64,000 nt of DNA from assembly GCA_016788565.1 (NCBI GenBank), contig JAEUSP010000052.1, positions 53,026 through 117,025 of the forward strand. Direction: 5' to 3'. Both the position numbers and the translations under genes were made by a program. Under the pieces are notes generated by a model. The model did no database searches. It had not been told where the DNA came from and saw nothing but the letters and a program-made list of their open reading frames with translations. The stretch is from Chlorobiota bacterium (lineage in GTDB: Bacteria > Bacteroidota > Ignavibacteria > OLB7). Below, one piece after another: positions 8,224-18,062 of this stretch. Position 1 is the stretch's first letter. Each line of letters begins with the position of its first letter.

Positions 8224-9540
8224 ATGCCTGAATCCACACCTGCTACGCTCGACATCCAAAAAACAATCCTTGACCTGCAAGACGCGATTGAGTTCGTCAA
8301 CAAGCGGGTTATCAACCGAACCGACATCATCGAGCAGTTGTTCTGTGCCATCCTTACCGGCGAACACGCTCTGATCCAAAGCCGCACCGGCGTTGGCAAA
8401 ACGCTTCTGACCGAGCAGATATTTCTGATGTTCAGCGGGGCACGCTACTTCAAGGTGCAAGCCTCCAAGGAGCAGCAACCCGACACCTACTTCGGCGGCT
8501 TAGATGTTGAAGAACTGAAGCGGGGCCGCATCATCCACAACACCGCTGGGTCGTTGGTGGAAAGTGAGTTCGGTTTTATTGATGAGATTTTCGATGCCAA
8601 CGACTTCACCCTGCGCGCACTGTTATCGTTGCTGAACGAACGCCGTTTGGTGTTGGGGGTGCAGCAGCAGAAGTCGGTAATCCACACCGTTCTGGCCGCC
8701 ACCAACTACCTTCGCATCACCGAAATCACCGAGGCGTTGCTGGATCGTTTCATCTACCAATCTGTTGTCTTCCCCGATAAGGACCCCTTCGTCCAGTACC
8801 GCATCTCGCAGCAATATCTGCAGCATGGCGGGCAGCCAGCCGAGCCTCCAAAAAAAATCTCGTTCGCGGTGCTTCACCAAGTCTGGCAGGTTTGCACCGG
8901 CATCAGCCAGCAGCACTCCATCAACATCGCCCCCGACGTGACCTACTACACCAACTTGGTGATCCGCTACTACGAAGAACTGCGCAACCGCCAGCTTGCA
9001 CAACGCCCCGATGTGATGCCAGGCCGCGATTTCTACATCTCACCCCGCCGCCAGATGAAGGCCTTCGATCTTCTGCGCGCCATCGCCTTCATGCACGGAC
9101 GCAGCAGCGTCACGTTGGAGGATATCGAGAAACTCTACGTGCTGTTCACAACTGTTGGGATTGAGGAAGAGCGGCAGATTTGGAACAAGGCCTGCTCCAC
9201 ACTCAGCCACCAATTTGGCGCAACCCAAGCATTCGAGCAACTGCGGACTCTGCTGGATTTCAAGACGTTGTTGGACGAACTGCGTGCGCACCCCGAACTG
9301 ATGCAACAGCCGATCACCTCCATCGAGAATATCAGCGTGAAGCGAACCCTGCGCGAGTGGGCACGCGAGACCTTTGGCGCGGCCGAGATGCAAGTAGAAA
9401 ACAACCGCAGGCTTATCACCGAGTTCCTGGAAAAATTCCAGCCCGCCACCGACGAAATCCGCGACCTACGCCACCAACTTCAGCACGAAGCATGGATACT
9501 TTTCCACGCCAACGCGGGGCCGGGGTCGGCGTTTAAGTAA
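8224..9540 (+). CDS. MoxR-family AAA+ ATPase
   Basis: The 438-aa cytoplasmic ATPase has a Walker A RTGVGKT (54-60), a Walker B FGFIDE (116-121), and the long insert ending LLSLLNERRLVLG that marks the MoxR class, followed by sensor motifs around ATNYLR and ALLDRF. The C-terminal third is helical and is probably the lid and accessory domain. MoxR ATPases typically act as chaperones together with a VWA-domain partner encoded next door, and such a partner follows at 9885 on the same strand. The target of the pair is unknown here. A 344-base gap rich in simple repeats separates the two. Confidence 0.9.
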   Translation: MPESTPATLDIQKTILDLQDAIEFVNKRVINRTDIIEQLFCAILTGEHALIQSRTGVGKTLLTEQIFLMFSGARYFKVQASKEQQPDTYFGGLDVEELKRGRIIHNTAGSLVESEFGFIDEIFDANDFTLRALLSLLNERRLVLGVQQQKSVIHTVLAATNYLRITEITEALLDRFIYQSVVFPDKDPFVQYRISQQYLQHGGQPAEPPKKISFAVLHQVWQVCTGISQQHSINIAPDVTYYTNLVIRYYEELRNRQLAQRPDVMPGRDFYISPRRQMKAFDLLRAIAFMHGRSSVTLEDIEKLYVLFTTVGIEEERQIWNKACSTLSHQFGATQAFEQLRTLLDFKTLLDELRAHPELMQQPITSIENISVKRTLREWARETFGAAEMQVENNRRLITEFLEKFQPATDEIRDLRHQLQHEAWILFHANAGPGSAFK

Positions 9541-9884
9541 GGCAGGGTTATGGCTCTCCATCAACCTCAACCTCAACCTCAACCTCAATCTCCGTCATCA
9601 CCCCGTCATCGCCCCGACGGGTCGGGGTCCTTGACAAGGAGTCTTCGACGAAGCACCGCGAAGCAGCGGCGCAAGCCCATCTCGCGGCTGGCGAAAAAGC
9701 AATCGGACACGCTCACACACTCACGCTTCCCCTTTTCCCCCAAACCTTGAGGGGACGCAAAGCTCGCCAGAGCGAAGCAGGGGGGCGCGGGTTCGGCGGC
9801 TTAGCATAAGCGGAAGGCAGCACCCAATGAACCTTTCTTCATTCGGCATTCGGCATTTGACACTCGACATTCCAACCAGCCTCC
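9541..9884. repeat. Repeat-rich gap between the MoxR and VWA genes
   Basis: TCAACC is repeated four times followed by TCAATC (9561-9590), then a CCCCGAC-GG-GTCGGGG hairpin near 9612-9628, and, just before the VWA start, CATTCGGCATTCGGCATT (9839-9856) followed by a related CGACATTCC. The last element resembles sequences at 33880-33899. I see no credible gene: the 66-codon reading in the gap only translates the hexamer repeats. Confidence 0.5.
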
Positions 9885-11432
9885 ATGAAACATGATGTCC
9901 TAAAACATAGCTCCTTCTTCCAGCACATGGAGGAGTTTGGATACATGCGGGATATCACCGAACTACTGCCGGAAGATTTCACGGCAGTGTTCGAGATTGC
10001 CCGTGTGCTGGAGGACCCCAACGCACCGCTCTTCAAGGCAATCGAGCCGGCCATGACCGTTGCGCCGCAAGCCGCCGTGGAGAAGCGGCTGAACGACCGC
10101 GAATGGCAGCCAAACCGGAACGTCTCGCACGGGGAAGAGTACGAGGCCGCGCTGATGCAAAGCTACACCGACCTGAAACGGATTTTCCCCCACCAGTATC
10201 TGCTGCCGGAAGAAGTGTTCATGGAGCGGTATGCGCGGCGCAGCCTCTGGATCAACATCCCCCGCTCGCCGATGATCGTGCCGTTCGGCAACAGCAGTAG
10301 TGAGTACTCGCCGAACAACTTCAAACAGAAGGTCTATTTGCTGCTGGACACCAGCACCTCGATGGCCTCGCACCACCGTTTCCAGATGGCCAAAGCGGTT
10401 GCCTACGTCTTCCTGAAACGGAATTTGAAGGAGCTTGGGCACATCTATCTGCGCACGTTCGACACCGATCTTGGCCCGCTGCAAACGGCCATTGATGCCC
10501 CAAGTTTGCAGAATCTTCTTCACTACGTGATGCGGCTTACCAAGCTGGGAAACGGGACGGTGTTGGAGCGGGCAATCCTGCAAGCCGCTGCCGATATCCG
10601 CGTCAGTGCCGCCCTTTCCGGGGCCGAGATGCTGATCGTCACCGACGGCGCGGCGCATCTGGATGTTGATAAAATCCGCGAGGCGTTGGGTGGGGGCATT
10701 CGGATCAACACCATCAAAATTGGCGATGCCGTACTCTATCCCGACGAAAAACTTCTCTCCGACCTTGCCTCGCGCGGGGCAACCCCACGCCAGCGGGATT
10801 TGAAGAAATTGGAAGAGGAAATCGGCACCATGCAGCGGCAGCTTACTTCGGCAGGATTCGAGCGGGAGAAAGGGCGGCTGAAATCGCACCTGCAGACGCT
10901 GACCCAGCGGGCAGCAACCTTGCGTGGCGAAATTGTGGAGGGGTTGCGCCAGTGGTATGGCCGGGAGATTGAGCAGCTGTCGCGGGTGTTTGTGAACATC
11001 AACGACATCTCGGCCGATTCCTTATTCGTGTTGCAGCAAAGTGAGATTGATGAGATTCGGCAACTGCTGGCCGAGGTGGAGCAAGATTTTAGCGAGGGGA
11101 TGGATGCCGACAGTTTGCGGGAAGCGGCGTTGCTGTACGAGCACGTCCAGATGCTGCTGAAATCGGCCACCGACAACGCGCAACGCGCCCAGCTACAAGC
11201 ACTTGCCCAACGGCTGAACGAGCTGCTGCATGACGTGGTGAAAGGTGGCGAACACAAGCACGCCGGCTTGCGGAACATCACCCGCGACGACATCCACGAC
11301 CTTCAGATGATCCTTCACATGCAAAGCAAGCAAGGGGGATCGCTGGCCGATTTGCTGCTGCTGATGCTTCGGCAAATTCTAAAACGCTTCTTCTCGCCAA
11401 AGCAGAAATTCCGGTTTGGGAAGAAGACGTAG
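9885..11432 (+). CDS. VWA-domain protein, MoxR partner
   Basis: The 515-aa protein has a von Willebrand A domain at about 145-310. Its metal-ion-dependent adhesion site DTSTSM starts at Asp155, and TDGAAHLD supplies the second acidic loop. The N-terminal 140 residues are mixed helical, and the C-terminal half (about 310-480) is a long charged coiled coil with repeated heptads. There is no signal peptide, so it should act in the cytoplasm or at the inner face of the membrane. MoxR plus VWA pairs are known to assemble or insert cofactors into protein complexes; the coiled-coil half suggests a scaffold. The function of this pair is unassigned. Confidence 0.85.
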   Translation: MKHDVLKHSSFFQHMEEFGYMRDITELLPEDFTAVFEIARVLEDPNAPLFKAIEPAMTVAPQAAVEKRLNDREWQPNRNVSHGEEYEAALMQSYTDLKRIFPHQYLLPEEVFMERYARRSLWINIPRSPMIVPFGNSSSEYSPNNFKQKVYLLLDTSTSMASHHRFQMAKAVAYVFLKRNLKELGHIYLRTFDTDLGPLQTAIDAPSLQNLLHYVMRLTKLGNGTVLERAILQAAADIRVSAALSGAEMLIVTDGAAHLDVDKIREALGGGIRINTIKIGDAVLYPDEKLLSDLASRGATPRQRDLKKLEEEIGTMQRQLTSAGFEREKGRLKSHLQTLTQRAATLRGEIVEGLRQWYGREIEQLSRVFVNINDISADSLFVLQQSEIDEIRQLLAEVEQDFSEGMDADSLREAALLYEHVQMLLKSATDNAQRAQLQALAQRLNELLHDVVKGGEHKHAGLRNITRDDIHDLQMILHMQSKQGGSLADLLLLMLRQILKRFFSPKQKFRFGKKT

Positions 11433-11469
11433 CGGTGGCACAACAATCGCCCCCGATCATCATAGCCTT

Positions 11470-11573
11470 TATACTCCAAACAGAGTGGTTTGCGAAAAAC
11501 TTCATCACTGTCATTCCCGCGAAAGCGGGAATCCATGCGGCCTATTTCCGCAAACCAATTTGTCCTGAGTATA
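11470..11573. repeat. Palindromic MITE-like element, copy 1
   Basis: The 104-base element has imperfect terminal inverted repeats of about 28 bases: left TATACTCCAAACAGAG then TGGTTTGCGAAAA (11470-11498), and right TTTCCGCAAACCAATT then TGTCCTGAGTATA (11545-11573). The core contains the 20-base palindrome ATTCCCGCGAAAGCGGGAAT (11513-11532), which has the form of the dRS3 repeat known from Neisseria. Related copies lie at 29891-30027 and 47253-47347, with a half copy at 28251-28278. It encodes nothing and would have to be moved in trans. Confidence 0.7.
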
Positions 11574-11618
11574 ACAGAACAGCGGCTTGCCTGAAACAAG
11601 GCAAGCCGCTGTTCTGTT
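11573..11618. terminator. Strong hairpin between convergent genes
   Basis: A perfect 20-bp stem (11573-11592 with 11599-11618) encloses a 6-base loop GAAACA. It sits between the VWA gene and the minus-strand sorted protein and directly abuts the MITE-like copy. The flanks have few T residues, so it may be a processing or attenuation hairpin and not a classical terminator, but its position fits bidirectional termination. Confidence 0.6.
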
Positions 11619-11674
11619 GTTGTCTGTGTGTGTTCTGCTTGTGTGTGGAAGGTGCTGCTTTTGGCAGTACCAAT

Positions 11675-14605
11675 TTACCGTTGCAGCACCATCGTGCGGG
11701 TATCGCTCCAGCGTCCGCTGGTGACGCGGTAGTAGTAGGTTCCGGCCGGGAGCGTAGCTGCATCCCAAGTTAGCTGGTACGCACCTTCGGAAATCGTGGC
11801 ATCCATCAGCGTGGCAACCAGCGCGCCACGTGCGTCAAAGACCTCCACTGTTGTGCGCCCCCCTTTCCCCACCGTGAACTGAATCCGTGTTTGTGCCGCA
11901 AACGGATTCGGGTCGTTTTGCTGAAGCGTGTAGCCAGCAACGTTGCGGCTAAGTTCGGCACTGGAGGTTGTGTCAACATCTTTGAAAACCGCCTTTCCAG
12001 TCCAGTAGGAAGTATCACGGTAGCGTGCGGTGTTCACCAAAAACTTGGCTGTGGTTTGGAATGCTCCGCTATCCTTCGGGTTAAAAATCACATTGATGGT
12101 GATGCACTGGTTCGGGCCCAGTTTTGCCGCACGCAGTTTGTTCATATCCCCCTGTGGAATATCGAACCCTTTTTGGATGTTCACAACCGGGAAGCCTGAT
12201 CCGGCAGTGAACTTCACCGTGTCGGCACCGATGTTGCACAGCTCAAGCGGAAGCACTTTTGTTTCCTCCACAAAGACCTCACCAAAATTCAAATCGCCCA
12301 TGCGGAGCAACGGGTCGGCAGTGGCCGCCGCAACTGGCAACCGGAATTCGGAGCATTCAGTCAGCACCCGAAGCGTATCAGTGTGGGCCTTGCCGTTGGT
12401 TGTTGCCATGTACCCAACGGTGATGGTTGCGGTTTGCCCCGGCTTTAAGGTTAAGGTCTCCGGCTCGGTGCTAACAACAGTAAACCCTTGGTTGCCACGG
12501 CTAAACTTCAGATCGCGGATTTTCAGATCGCGCCCCAGTGGATTGGAGATCGTGATTTGCTGAGAATGCAACGCCGAATCGAACGGAGTTTTGCCAAAGT
12601 TCAGCATTGCCGGCATGGTGACGCGCTCGGCATAGTAGGTGTACGGGATTTCGGTTGACGCGCCCGTGCGATCCTTAATCACCAACGTACCCGAAGCATC
12701 CTTGCTTGGGTCCACCGGAACCACACTCACGTTTGCATCCCGCTCGCCAACAACTTGGAATGCGGTGGCTGGCTCCTTGAACAACACCTTGGCGTTCACC
12801 TCCCCATCCTTCATGGTTATTGACCGCAGCCCGGCAGCCTCCAGCGTCAAGGTGTGGATATTCACCGATAACTCACTGCATTTAGTCTCGGTTTTTATTT
12901 CCAGCGTGTCGGGGACCTTCAACACTTTCCGCATTGGTGCAAGCGGGTAGCCGTAGGCAAGTGCGGTCCGCTCAAAGTAGCGTCCCTTCGATCCACCACT
13001 TCCTGAACTGAACGACTCCAGCCCTTTCACCAACCCATAGACTTGTCCGCTAAATGTCGCGCCTGGTTCGGCGCGGACGTAGTAGCTGAGTCCTGGGTCA
13101 ATCGCCATGGTTCCCCAAACAAGAGTGGTGTTGGGGATATTGCCACGATTGAAGACAAACGGGCGTTCGCTGGTGGTGGTGCTGCCGTAGTAGATCATGC
13201 CGTCGAAGCTGCCGTCGGCAACAATGTTGACGTAGTGCTCCATATCGCCTGGGTGTCTTTCCACATAAAACGGAGCAAAACTGCCCCACTGTTCGCGTGG
13301 GATAAGATCAACCATAAACGTGCTGACCGATTCAAAGCTGGCCCCTGTGATAGTGGTTCCCCCCCCTCCCCAACCACCGCCACCAGTGGATGGTTTATTG
13401 GTCAGTTTTACCGCTGCGGTGGAGTTCATCACGGCTTGGGCCGGCTTATCGGTTTTGATATAGACTGCTTGGGCTGTGCCATTCACGCGATGCTCATTGT
13501 AGGAGCGGTTCATCGTGAAGAAGTTCGACTTTTGCGCGCCGATGGTCTGCTGGTAGAATCCGCGCGTGGTGTCCTTGGAGCTTCCATAGACACGGATGAA
13601 CTCCGAGGCGCGCTTGCCATCGGTGTTTTCGTTTGTTTGCCCGGTGATGCGGTAAATATCCCATGTTGGAGTATAGACGAACTCCGTTCCATGCTGGTCG
13701 GCTGGGGCCAGCCATTCGATCATCATGTTTTTGAAGGTGTTTTGGGAAATTCCCCCTTCGAAATTTGTCACCGAAGTGCGGGTGTTGCCGGTGATGACCC
13801 CTATCGGCTTGGTGGCACTGATGTACGACCCCCCAAAATCTGGCTGTGCGGTGCCGATGTTCGCGGTGAGGGTATCTACATAGCTTTGCAGCAGATAGGC
13901 TTGATTGGCCATCAACGTGACAAAGGTCATTTGGTCGTTGGGGATTTGCCCGTTGGGGTTAATCGTCACCACGGTGTTGTCCTGGGCGGCAATCACCATA
14001 ATCTCTGCTGGCGCGGCCTTGTTTTTCTTGCTGATCTTGGTGCTCCCCACCGTTGCATTGGCCACGATGTCCCCTTGCAATGTGGCCGCGTAGTACTCAG
14101 TTCCCCACGCCTCAACCGGCAATGGTGTCCAGGCTTCGGCACCGAATTTTGTGATCAGGTGGCAATACATCAGGAACGGGTGCTTCCCCTGAACGCGGTA
14201 GGTGTTGTTCGATGGCACGCCAGGAGTAGTGACAACCGGTTGGGCCACTTTGGTCAAATCTACCGAGGTCATCACCCCCCCTGTCACCGCAAAAGATTTG
14301 GAGAATCCGGTGGTGGAGGTGAAGCGGATGCTATCATCTACGGTGGAGTAGATATAGACCAGAAACTTATCGTCCATCTGGTACGCATTTGCCGCATCGT
14401 TGGCGTTGGCAATGGTATCGGGGAACGCAATGATGTAGGTGCTTCCCCCTTGGAACTCGTCGAATTGCAGTGCTGGGGTCTGGCTTTGCAGCCCCGTTGC
14501 AACCAACAACATCGCAGCAATTGCCAGCAACTGGCAACGCATACTGAAGAATGTGCGCATGTCTGCTTGAAGTCTGATGTATGTGTTTGGAATAACCTTC
14601 ATCAT
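11675..14605 (-). CDS. Large surface protein: IgGFc-binding-like N-domain, ASH-type domains, T9SS sorting domain (paralog A)
   Basis: After a signal peptide ending near LQSQ, the protein has an N-terminal region (about 45-560) with the pattern TYIIAFPDT, AWTPLPVEAWGTEYY and repeated PREQWG motifs, resembling the IgGFc-binding N-terminal domain found in many Bacteroidota surface proteins. Two Ig-like choice-of-anchor (ASH-type) segments with LNFG and DLNFGEVF follow (about 690-880). The T9SS sorting domain at the end carries NDPNPFAAQT and LPAGTYYYRV. I prefer the ATG at 14605, which has an AGAGGG Shine-Dalgarno 7 bases upstream; the ATG at 14560 is the alternative and gives a shorter n-region. 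It is a tandem paralog of the next gene. Ligand unknown; adhesion is a reasonable guess. Confidence 0.8.
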   Translation of the reverse strand: MMKVIPNTYIRLQADMRTFFSMRCQLLAIAAMLLVATGLQSQTPALQFDEFQGGSTYIIAFPDTIANANDAANAYQMDDKFLVYIYSTVDDSIRFTSTTGFSKSFAVTGGVMTSVDLTKVAQPVVTTPGVPSNNTYRVQGKHPFLMYCHLITKFGAEAWTPLPVEAWGTEYYAATLQGDIVANATVGSTKISKKNKAAPAEIMVIAAQDNTVVTINPNGQIPNDQMTFVTLMANQAYLLQSYVDTLTANIGTAQPDFGGSYISATKPIGVITGNTRTSVTNFEGGISQNTFKNMMIEWLAPADQHGTEFVYTPTWDIYRITGQTNENTDGKRASEFIRVYGSSKDTTRGFYQQTIGAQKSNFFTMNRSYNEHRVNGTAQAVYIKTDKPAQAVMNSTAAVKLTNKPSTGGGGWGGGGTTITGASFESVSTFMVDLIPREQWGSFAPFYVERHPGDMEHYVNIVADGSFDGMIYYGSTTTSERPFVFNRGNIPNTTLVWGTMAIDPGLSYYVRAEPGATFSGQVYGLVKGLESFSSGSGGSKGRYFERTALAYGYPLAPMRKVLKVPDTLEIKTETKCSELSVNIHTLTLEAAGLRSITMKDGEVNAKVLFKEPATAFQVVGERDANVSVVPVDPSKDASGTLVIKDRTGASTEIPYTYYAERVTMPAMLNFGKTPFDSALHSQQITISNPLGRDLKIRDLKFSRGNQGFTVVSTEPETLTLKPGQTATITVGYMATTNGKAHTDTLRVLTECSEFRLPVAAATADPLLRMGDLNFGEVFVEETKVLPLELCNIGADTVKFTAGSGFPVVNIQKGFDIPQGDMNKLRAAKLGPNQCITINVIFNPKDSGAFQTTAKFLVNTARYRDTSYWTGKAVFKDVDTTSSAELSRNVAGYTLQQNDPNPFAAQTRIQFTVGKGGRTTVEVFDARGALVATLMDATISEGAYQLTWDAATLPAGTYYYRVTSGRWSDTRTMVLQR

Positions 14606-14760
14606 GGGAATACCCTCTGCAAAAAGGGGGAGGGAAAACTCACCGAATCCGTTGAAGAGGACCGTACGCGAATGGAAGAAGGGGGCAATCAAAGAGTCTA
14701 ATGATACACCTTCCCAGTGGGGGGAGGCTGACGTAGCCGAAAAAGTAACGCGAGCCGCAG

Positions 14761-14768
14761 CAAATATA
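14761..14768 (-). promoter_or_regulatory. TAnnTTTG promoter core for paralog A
   Basis: Read on the minus strand this is TATATTTG, a full match to the Bacteroidota -7 core. No clear -33 TTTG is present. It would give a transcript starting near 14754 with a leader of about 150 bases before the ATG at 14605, which supports the shorter protein start over the longer open reading to 14773. Confidence 0.4.
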
Positions 14769-14900
14769 TTCACGACGGCTGATAGAGTAGTTGTTGCTTT
14801 GGGTTGGCTAATACACCGTCACAGCAGCAATGTGGGGAGGGCAATATTTGAGAAGCCGCACGGAAAACGTTTCAGCTTCTGGGAACATCACAACGCACAA

Positions 14901-14936
14901 CGGGCCGCATCGCGCATTCACACGCGACGCAGCCCG
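14901..14936 (-). terminator. Hairpin after paralog B
   Basis: A GC-rich stem with two mismatches (14901-14914 with 14923-14936) and an 8-base loop follows the stop of the gene ending at 14969. There is no T-run, so it is a weak terminator candidate. Confidence 0.35.
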
Positions 14937-14968
14937 CTGCACGATTTGTAGGCAGGGGAAATGGGGTG

Positions 14969-17869
14969 TTACCGGCTGACGGTTAGCGGTATCACCCCTT
15001 CCCATCCTGATGAAGTGATTCGGCAGAAATATCTTCCAGCAGGGAACGCAGAAGCATCCCACTCCACGCGGTGGATTCCGGCTTCCAGCACGTTCTCCAC
15101 GATCGTGGCAACCTCAATTCCTGCCTCGTTATAGATTGCCAACCTTGTTTCCCCCCGCTTCCCAACCCGGAACTCAATTTGCGTCCGGCTGCTGAATGGG
15201 TTTGGCGCGTTGTGGGCAATCCACCACGCCCCCTCCCCTGCTTCCGGTTTGCTCACAATGCCCAAGGTGGGCATCACCGTGGCTGTCCATTGTGAGGTGT
15301 CGCGGCAACTGCGGGCGGTGGCAAAGGCGCGTGCGGTTGTTTGGGCCACGCCAAGCCGTTGCGGCGTGAACGTCACCGGCACGTTGAAGCATTCCCCTGG
15401 TTTCAGCTTGGTTGCTTGTAGCTGTGCAAGCACAAACGGGGGTATGCTGAAGGATGTATCCCCCCAACTCAACACCCCCAAACCGTTGGAGTCGGCGAAC
15501 GCGAGCGTCCCCGTCCCCTGGTTGCAAATTTTCAGCTCCATCGTGCGGAAGCCATCGGTTGGGCGGAAACTGCCAAAATCTAAATCCCCCATATACACGC
15601 AGTAGGTGACAGTTTTGGCGTGCAGTGCAATGGCTTTGTTGGAGCAACCGTAGCCGAAGTTGACATTCAGCGAATCGGTGTGGCCTTGGGGCGTTACCGC
15701 CGGAGTAACCCGCACACCCAAAGAAATGCAGCCGCCAGCCGGAAGGGTTATCGGGAAGTGCGTTGCTGAAGTATCTAGAGTAAATCGGCTATTGGGATTG
15801 TTCAGCCGCACCGAATAAACCCGAACATCGTGGTTGGTGGGGTTGCAGATGGTGATTGCGGTGTCGCGTGGTGGGGCATTGGCCGGAAGCTCGCCGAAAT
15901 CAACAGCAGAATCGGACGGGGTAAGCCGGACATCCATTCCACCATAGCTGTACGGGAAGCGATGCTGATATCCGGTGCGGTCCACCAGCACCAGCGTTGC
16001 TTCGGCATCTTTGGTCGGGTCAATCGGAACGACTTCAAGATCAATCTTGGTTTTCCTCACAATTTTATCTGGGTTCACCGGATCGCGGTACTCAATTCGC
16101 GCGTTGGCTGTGGCCGGCTGGATGTATGCTTCGGCAAACCCTGCGGGGAAATTGTTGGCACTCTGGATCAGTAACTTCATCCTACCGCAACGGCTGTCCT
16201 GCTCAACCACCAGCGAATCTGGCGCGGCCAACACCCGCCGCCGTGGCGCAAGCGGATAGCCGTAGGCAAGCCCTGTTTCCTCCTTGTACCCCTTATCCTC
16301 CCCCGGAACAAACTCCTCACCCCCCATCCGCCCACCATAGACGTAGCCGTAAAAACGGACTGAGGTATCGCTTCCGTACAGCAGATAGGTGGCGGTTGGT
16401 GATAGCTGCATCGTGAGCCACTCAAGGTCGGTTCCGGGGATGCTCATCCAGGCGTTCTGCTTGAAGCTGGCGGCGGTGGCAGTGGGGAGCCCCACACTTA
16501 CTCCATTCATCTTCATCAGCAGCTTGCTCCGTTGCGAAGCTGCCACGGCAATGTTCACGTAGTGAGTCATCCCCAGCATGGAGCTTGGGGCCATAAACGG
16601 GGCAGCGTTCGGCCACTGCTCGCGCGGGGTAAGCTCAACCATGTAGGGAACAGCAGCGGACTGATAGTTTGCGCCAACACTGCTCCCCCATGTCACGGTT
16701 GTGCCGTTAAATCGCACGGCTGTGGAGGAACTCATCATCGCCATTGCAGCGGTATCAGCAAGGAAGTAGGCGGGGTTGGGGTTGCCAAGCGCAATCGTGA
16801 TCCCCTTCCAGCCGGAGATCGAAGTGGTGTCGAACGTTCCCGCCGTGTTGGTCATGCTGGCCAGCGAACTCACATTTCCTGAATCACCAGCGATAATCCG
16901 AACCACCTCATGCGGGCGGCGTTGCTCAGTTTTCTCGTCCGGGTCTCCGGTGGGGCGGCTGGAGTCGGCAGTTGGAAGGTAGAGGAAGGTTCTTCCCCAT
17001 TGGTCGCGTGGGGTCATTGCTTCAATCAGCGGGTTCTTCATGCTGTTCTGCCCCAGCCCGGCTCCAAGATCACGGTTTGCCGTACGGGTGGTGGCAGCAA
17101 TCAGGCTGATCGGATTATTTGAAATCACGATTGTGCCGGTGATATCTGGCTGTGGCGCGCCCAAATTTTCCGAGGAGGTATCCACAAAGCTTTGGATCTG
17201 GTAGGCTTGCCCAGCATTTAACCGCACATCCGCAGTTTTTGGGAAGCCAGCCATCGCCCCTTTCGGGTAGATTGTGACGCGGGTGTCATCAAATGCCGAA
17301 ACAATCAGCAGTTCGGCGGGGGCAGGGCGCGGAACACGAGTGTAGATAAACAAGCCGGAACCAATGTCGTTGACCACATCCCCCGGCATCGTGTTCACGA
17401 AGTACTCCGTTCCCCAAGTCTCCAGCGGAAGCGGTGCCCAGGCTTCGGCACCAAACGGAGTAACGGTGTAGCAGTAGGCCACGACCGGCGCGGCAGCATC
17501 CACCCGCCACGTGTTGTTCGATACCACCCCCGAACTATCCACCACGCTCCCCGCAAGGGTGATGGTTTGGAATGTTCCGGCAGCAATGATGTGCTGGCTA
17601 ACCTGCTTGGTAGCATTGTTGGTGATGGTGACGCGGTTGCCCTCGGTTGCCGAGTAGATCATCACCTGCATGGTGCTGATGATCTTGGAAGGATAGCGGA
17701 GGTCGTAACGATTCCCGGAGGTATCGGGGAAGGCGATGAAGTACGTCCGCCCCGCTGTTAAACGGTCAAGCGGTTGGGCGGAAAGCTGGGCGTGCAATCC
17801 AACCACAGCAAGCAGAACAACAGCAATAAGGAATGCACGGCATCGGGTCGGAGCAGATTCGGGTTGCAT
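14969..17869 (-). CDS. Large surface protein: IgGFc-binding-like N-domain, ASH-type domains, T9SS sorting domain (paralog B)
   Basis: The 966-aa protein has a clear signal peptide (ending QLSAQ) and the same architecture as paralog A: RTYFIAFPDT, AWAPLPLETWGTEYF and PREQWP motifs in the first 530 residues, then Ig-like segments (VDFGELP, DLDFGSFRP), then a sorting domain with NAPNPFSSRT and FPAGRYFC. The start at 17869 has GGAG 8 bases upstream. The two genes are collinear, probably from an old tandem duplication, and have diverged widely except in the shared motifs. The N-domain name rests on motif resemblance. Its cargo role on the surface is inferred from the sorting domain. Confidence 0.8.
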   Translation of the reverse strand: MQPESAPTRCRAFLIAVVLLAVVGLHAQLSAQPLDRLTAGRTYFIAFPDTSGNRYDLRYPSKIISTMQVMIYSATEGNRVTITNNATKQVSQHIIAAGTFQTITLAGSVVDSSGVVSNNTWRVDAAAPVVAYCYTVTPFGAEAWAPLPLETWGTEYFVNTMPGDVVNDIGSGLFIYTRVPRPAPAELLIVSAFDDTRVTIYPKGAMAGFPKTADVRLNAGQAYQIQSFVDTSSENLGAPQPDITGTIVISNNPISLIAATTRTANRDLGAGLGQNSMKNPLIEAMTPRDQWGRTFLYLPTADSSRPTGDPDEKTEQRRPHEVVRIIAGDSGNVSSLASMTNTAGTFDTTSISGWKGITIALGNPNPAYFLADTAAMAMMSSSTAVRFNGTTVTWGSSVGANYQSAAVPYMVELTPREQWPNAAPFMAPSSMLGMTHYVNIAVAASQRSKLLMKMNGVSVGLPTATAASFKQNAWMSIPGTDLEWLTMQLSPTATYLLYGSDTSVRFYGYVYGGRMGGEEFVPGEDKGYKEETGLAYGYPLAPRRRVLAAPDSLVVEQDSRCGRMKLLIQSANNFPAGFAEAYIQPATANARIEYRDPVNPDKIVRKTKIDLEVVPIDPTKDAEATLVLVDRTGYQHRFPYSYGGMDVRLTPSDSAVDFGELPANAPPRDTAITICNPTNHDVRVYSVRLNNPNSRFTLDTSATHFPITLPAGGCISLGVRVTPAVTPQGHTDSLNVNFGYGCSNKAIALHAKTVTYCVYMGDLDFGSFRPTDGFRTMELKICNQGTGTLAFADSNGLGVLSWGDTSFSIPPFVLAQLQATKLKPGECFNVPVTFTPQRLGVAQTTARAFATARSCRDTSQWTATVMPTLGIVSKPEAGEGAWWIAHNAPNPFSSRTQIEFRVGKRGETRLAIYNEAGIEVATIVENVLEAGIHRVEWDASAFPAGRYFCRITSSGWEGVIPLTVSR

Positions 17870-18062
17870 AGATCACTCCATGTAGCGTGTAGGTTGATGA
17901 GGCTTCCGGGGGAATTCCCCTCTGTAGTTTTCTAACACAGGAATTGCACGAATTGTTAGCAGGCGATCACAGAAAAATTATCACAGAGCTTGGGCGCGAG
18001 AAGCAGAACAACAGATCAAGCAATGCCTACCGGATGGGGATGTATCACAACAACCATGCCGC

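Noticed and set aside
9715..9800. GGGGACGCAAAGC segment resembling the 3' half of a c-di-GMP-I riboswitch
   Set aside because: The rest of the consensus, including the GAAA tetraloop stem and CACAGGGCAAACC arm in the right spacing, is not present; the match seems accidental within a repeat-rich gap.
12903..14701. Long plus-strand reading of about 550 codons opposite paralog A
   Set aside because: It is a shadow of the minus-strand gene: it lacks a signal or recognisable domain and mirrors the codon structure of the real gene.
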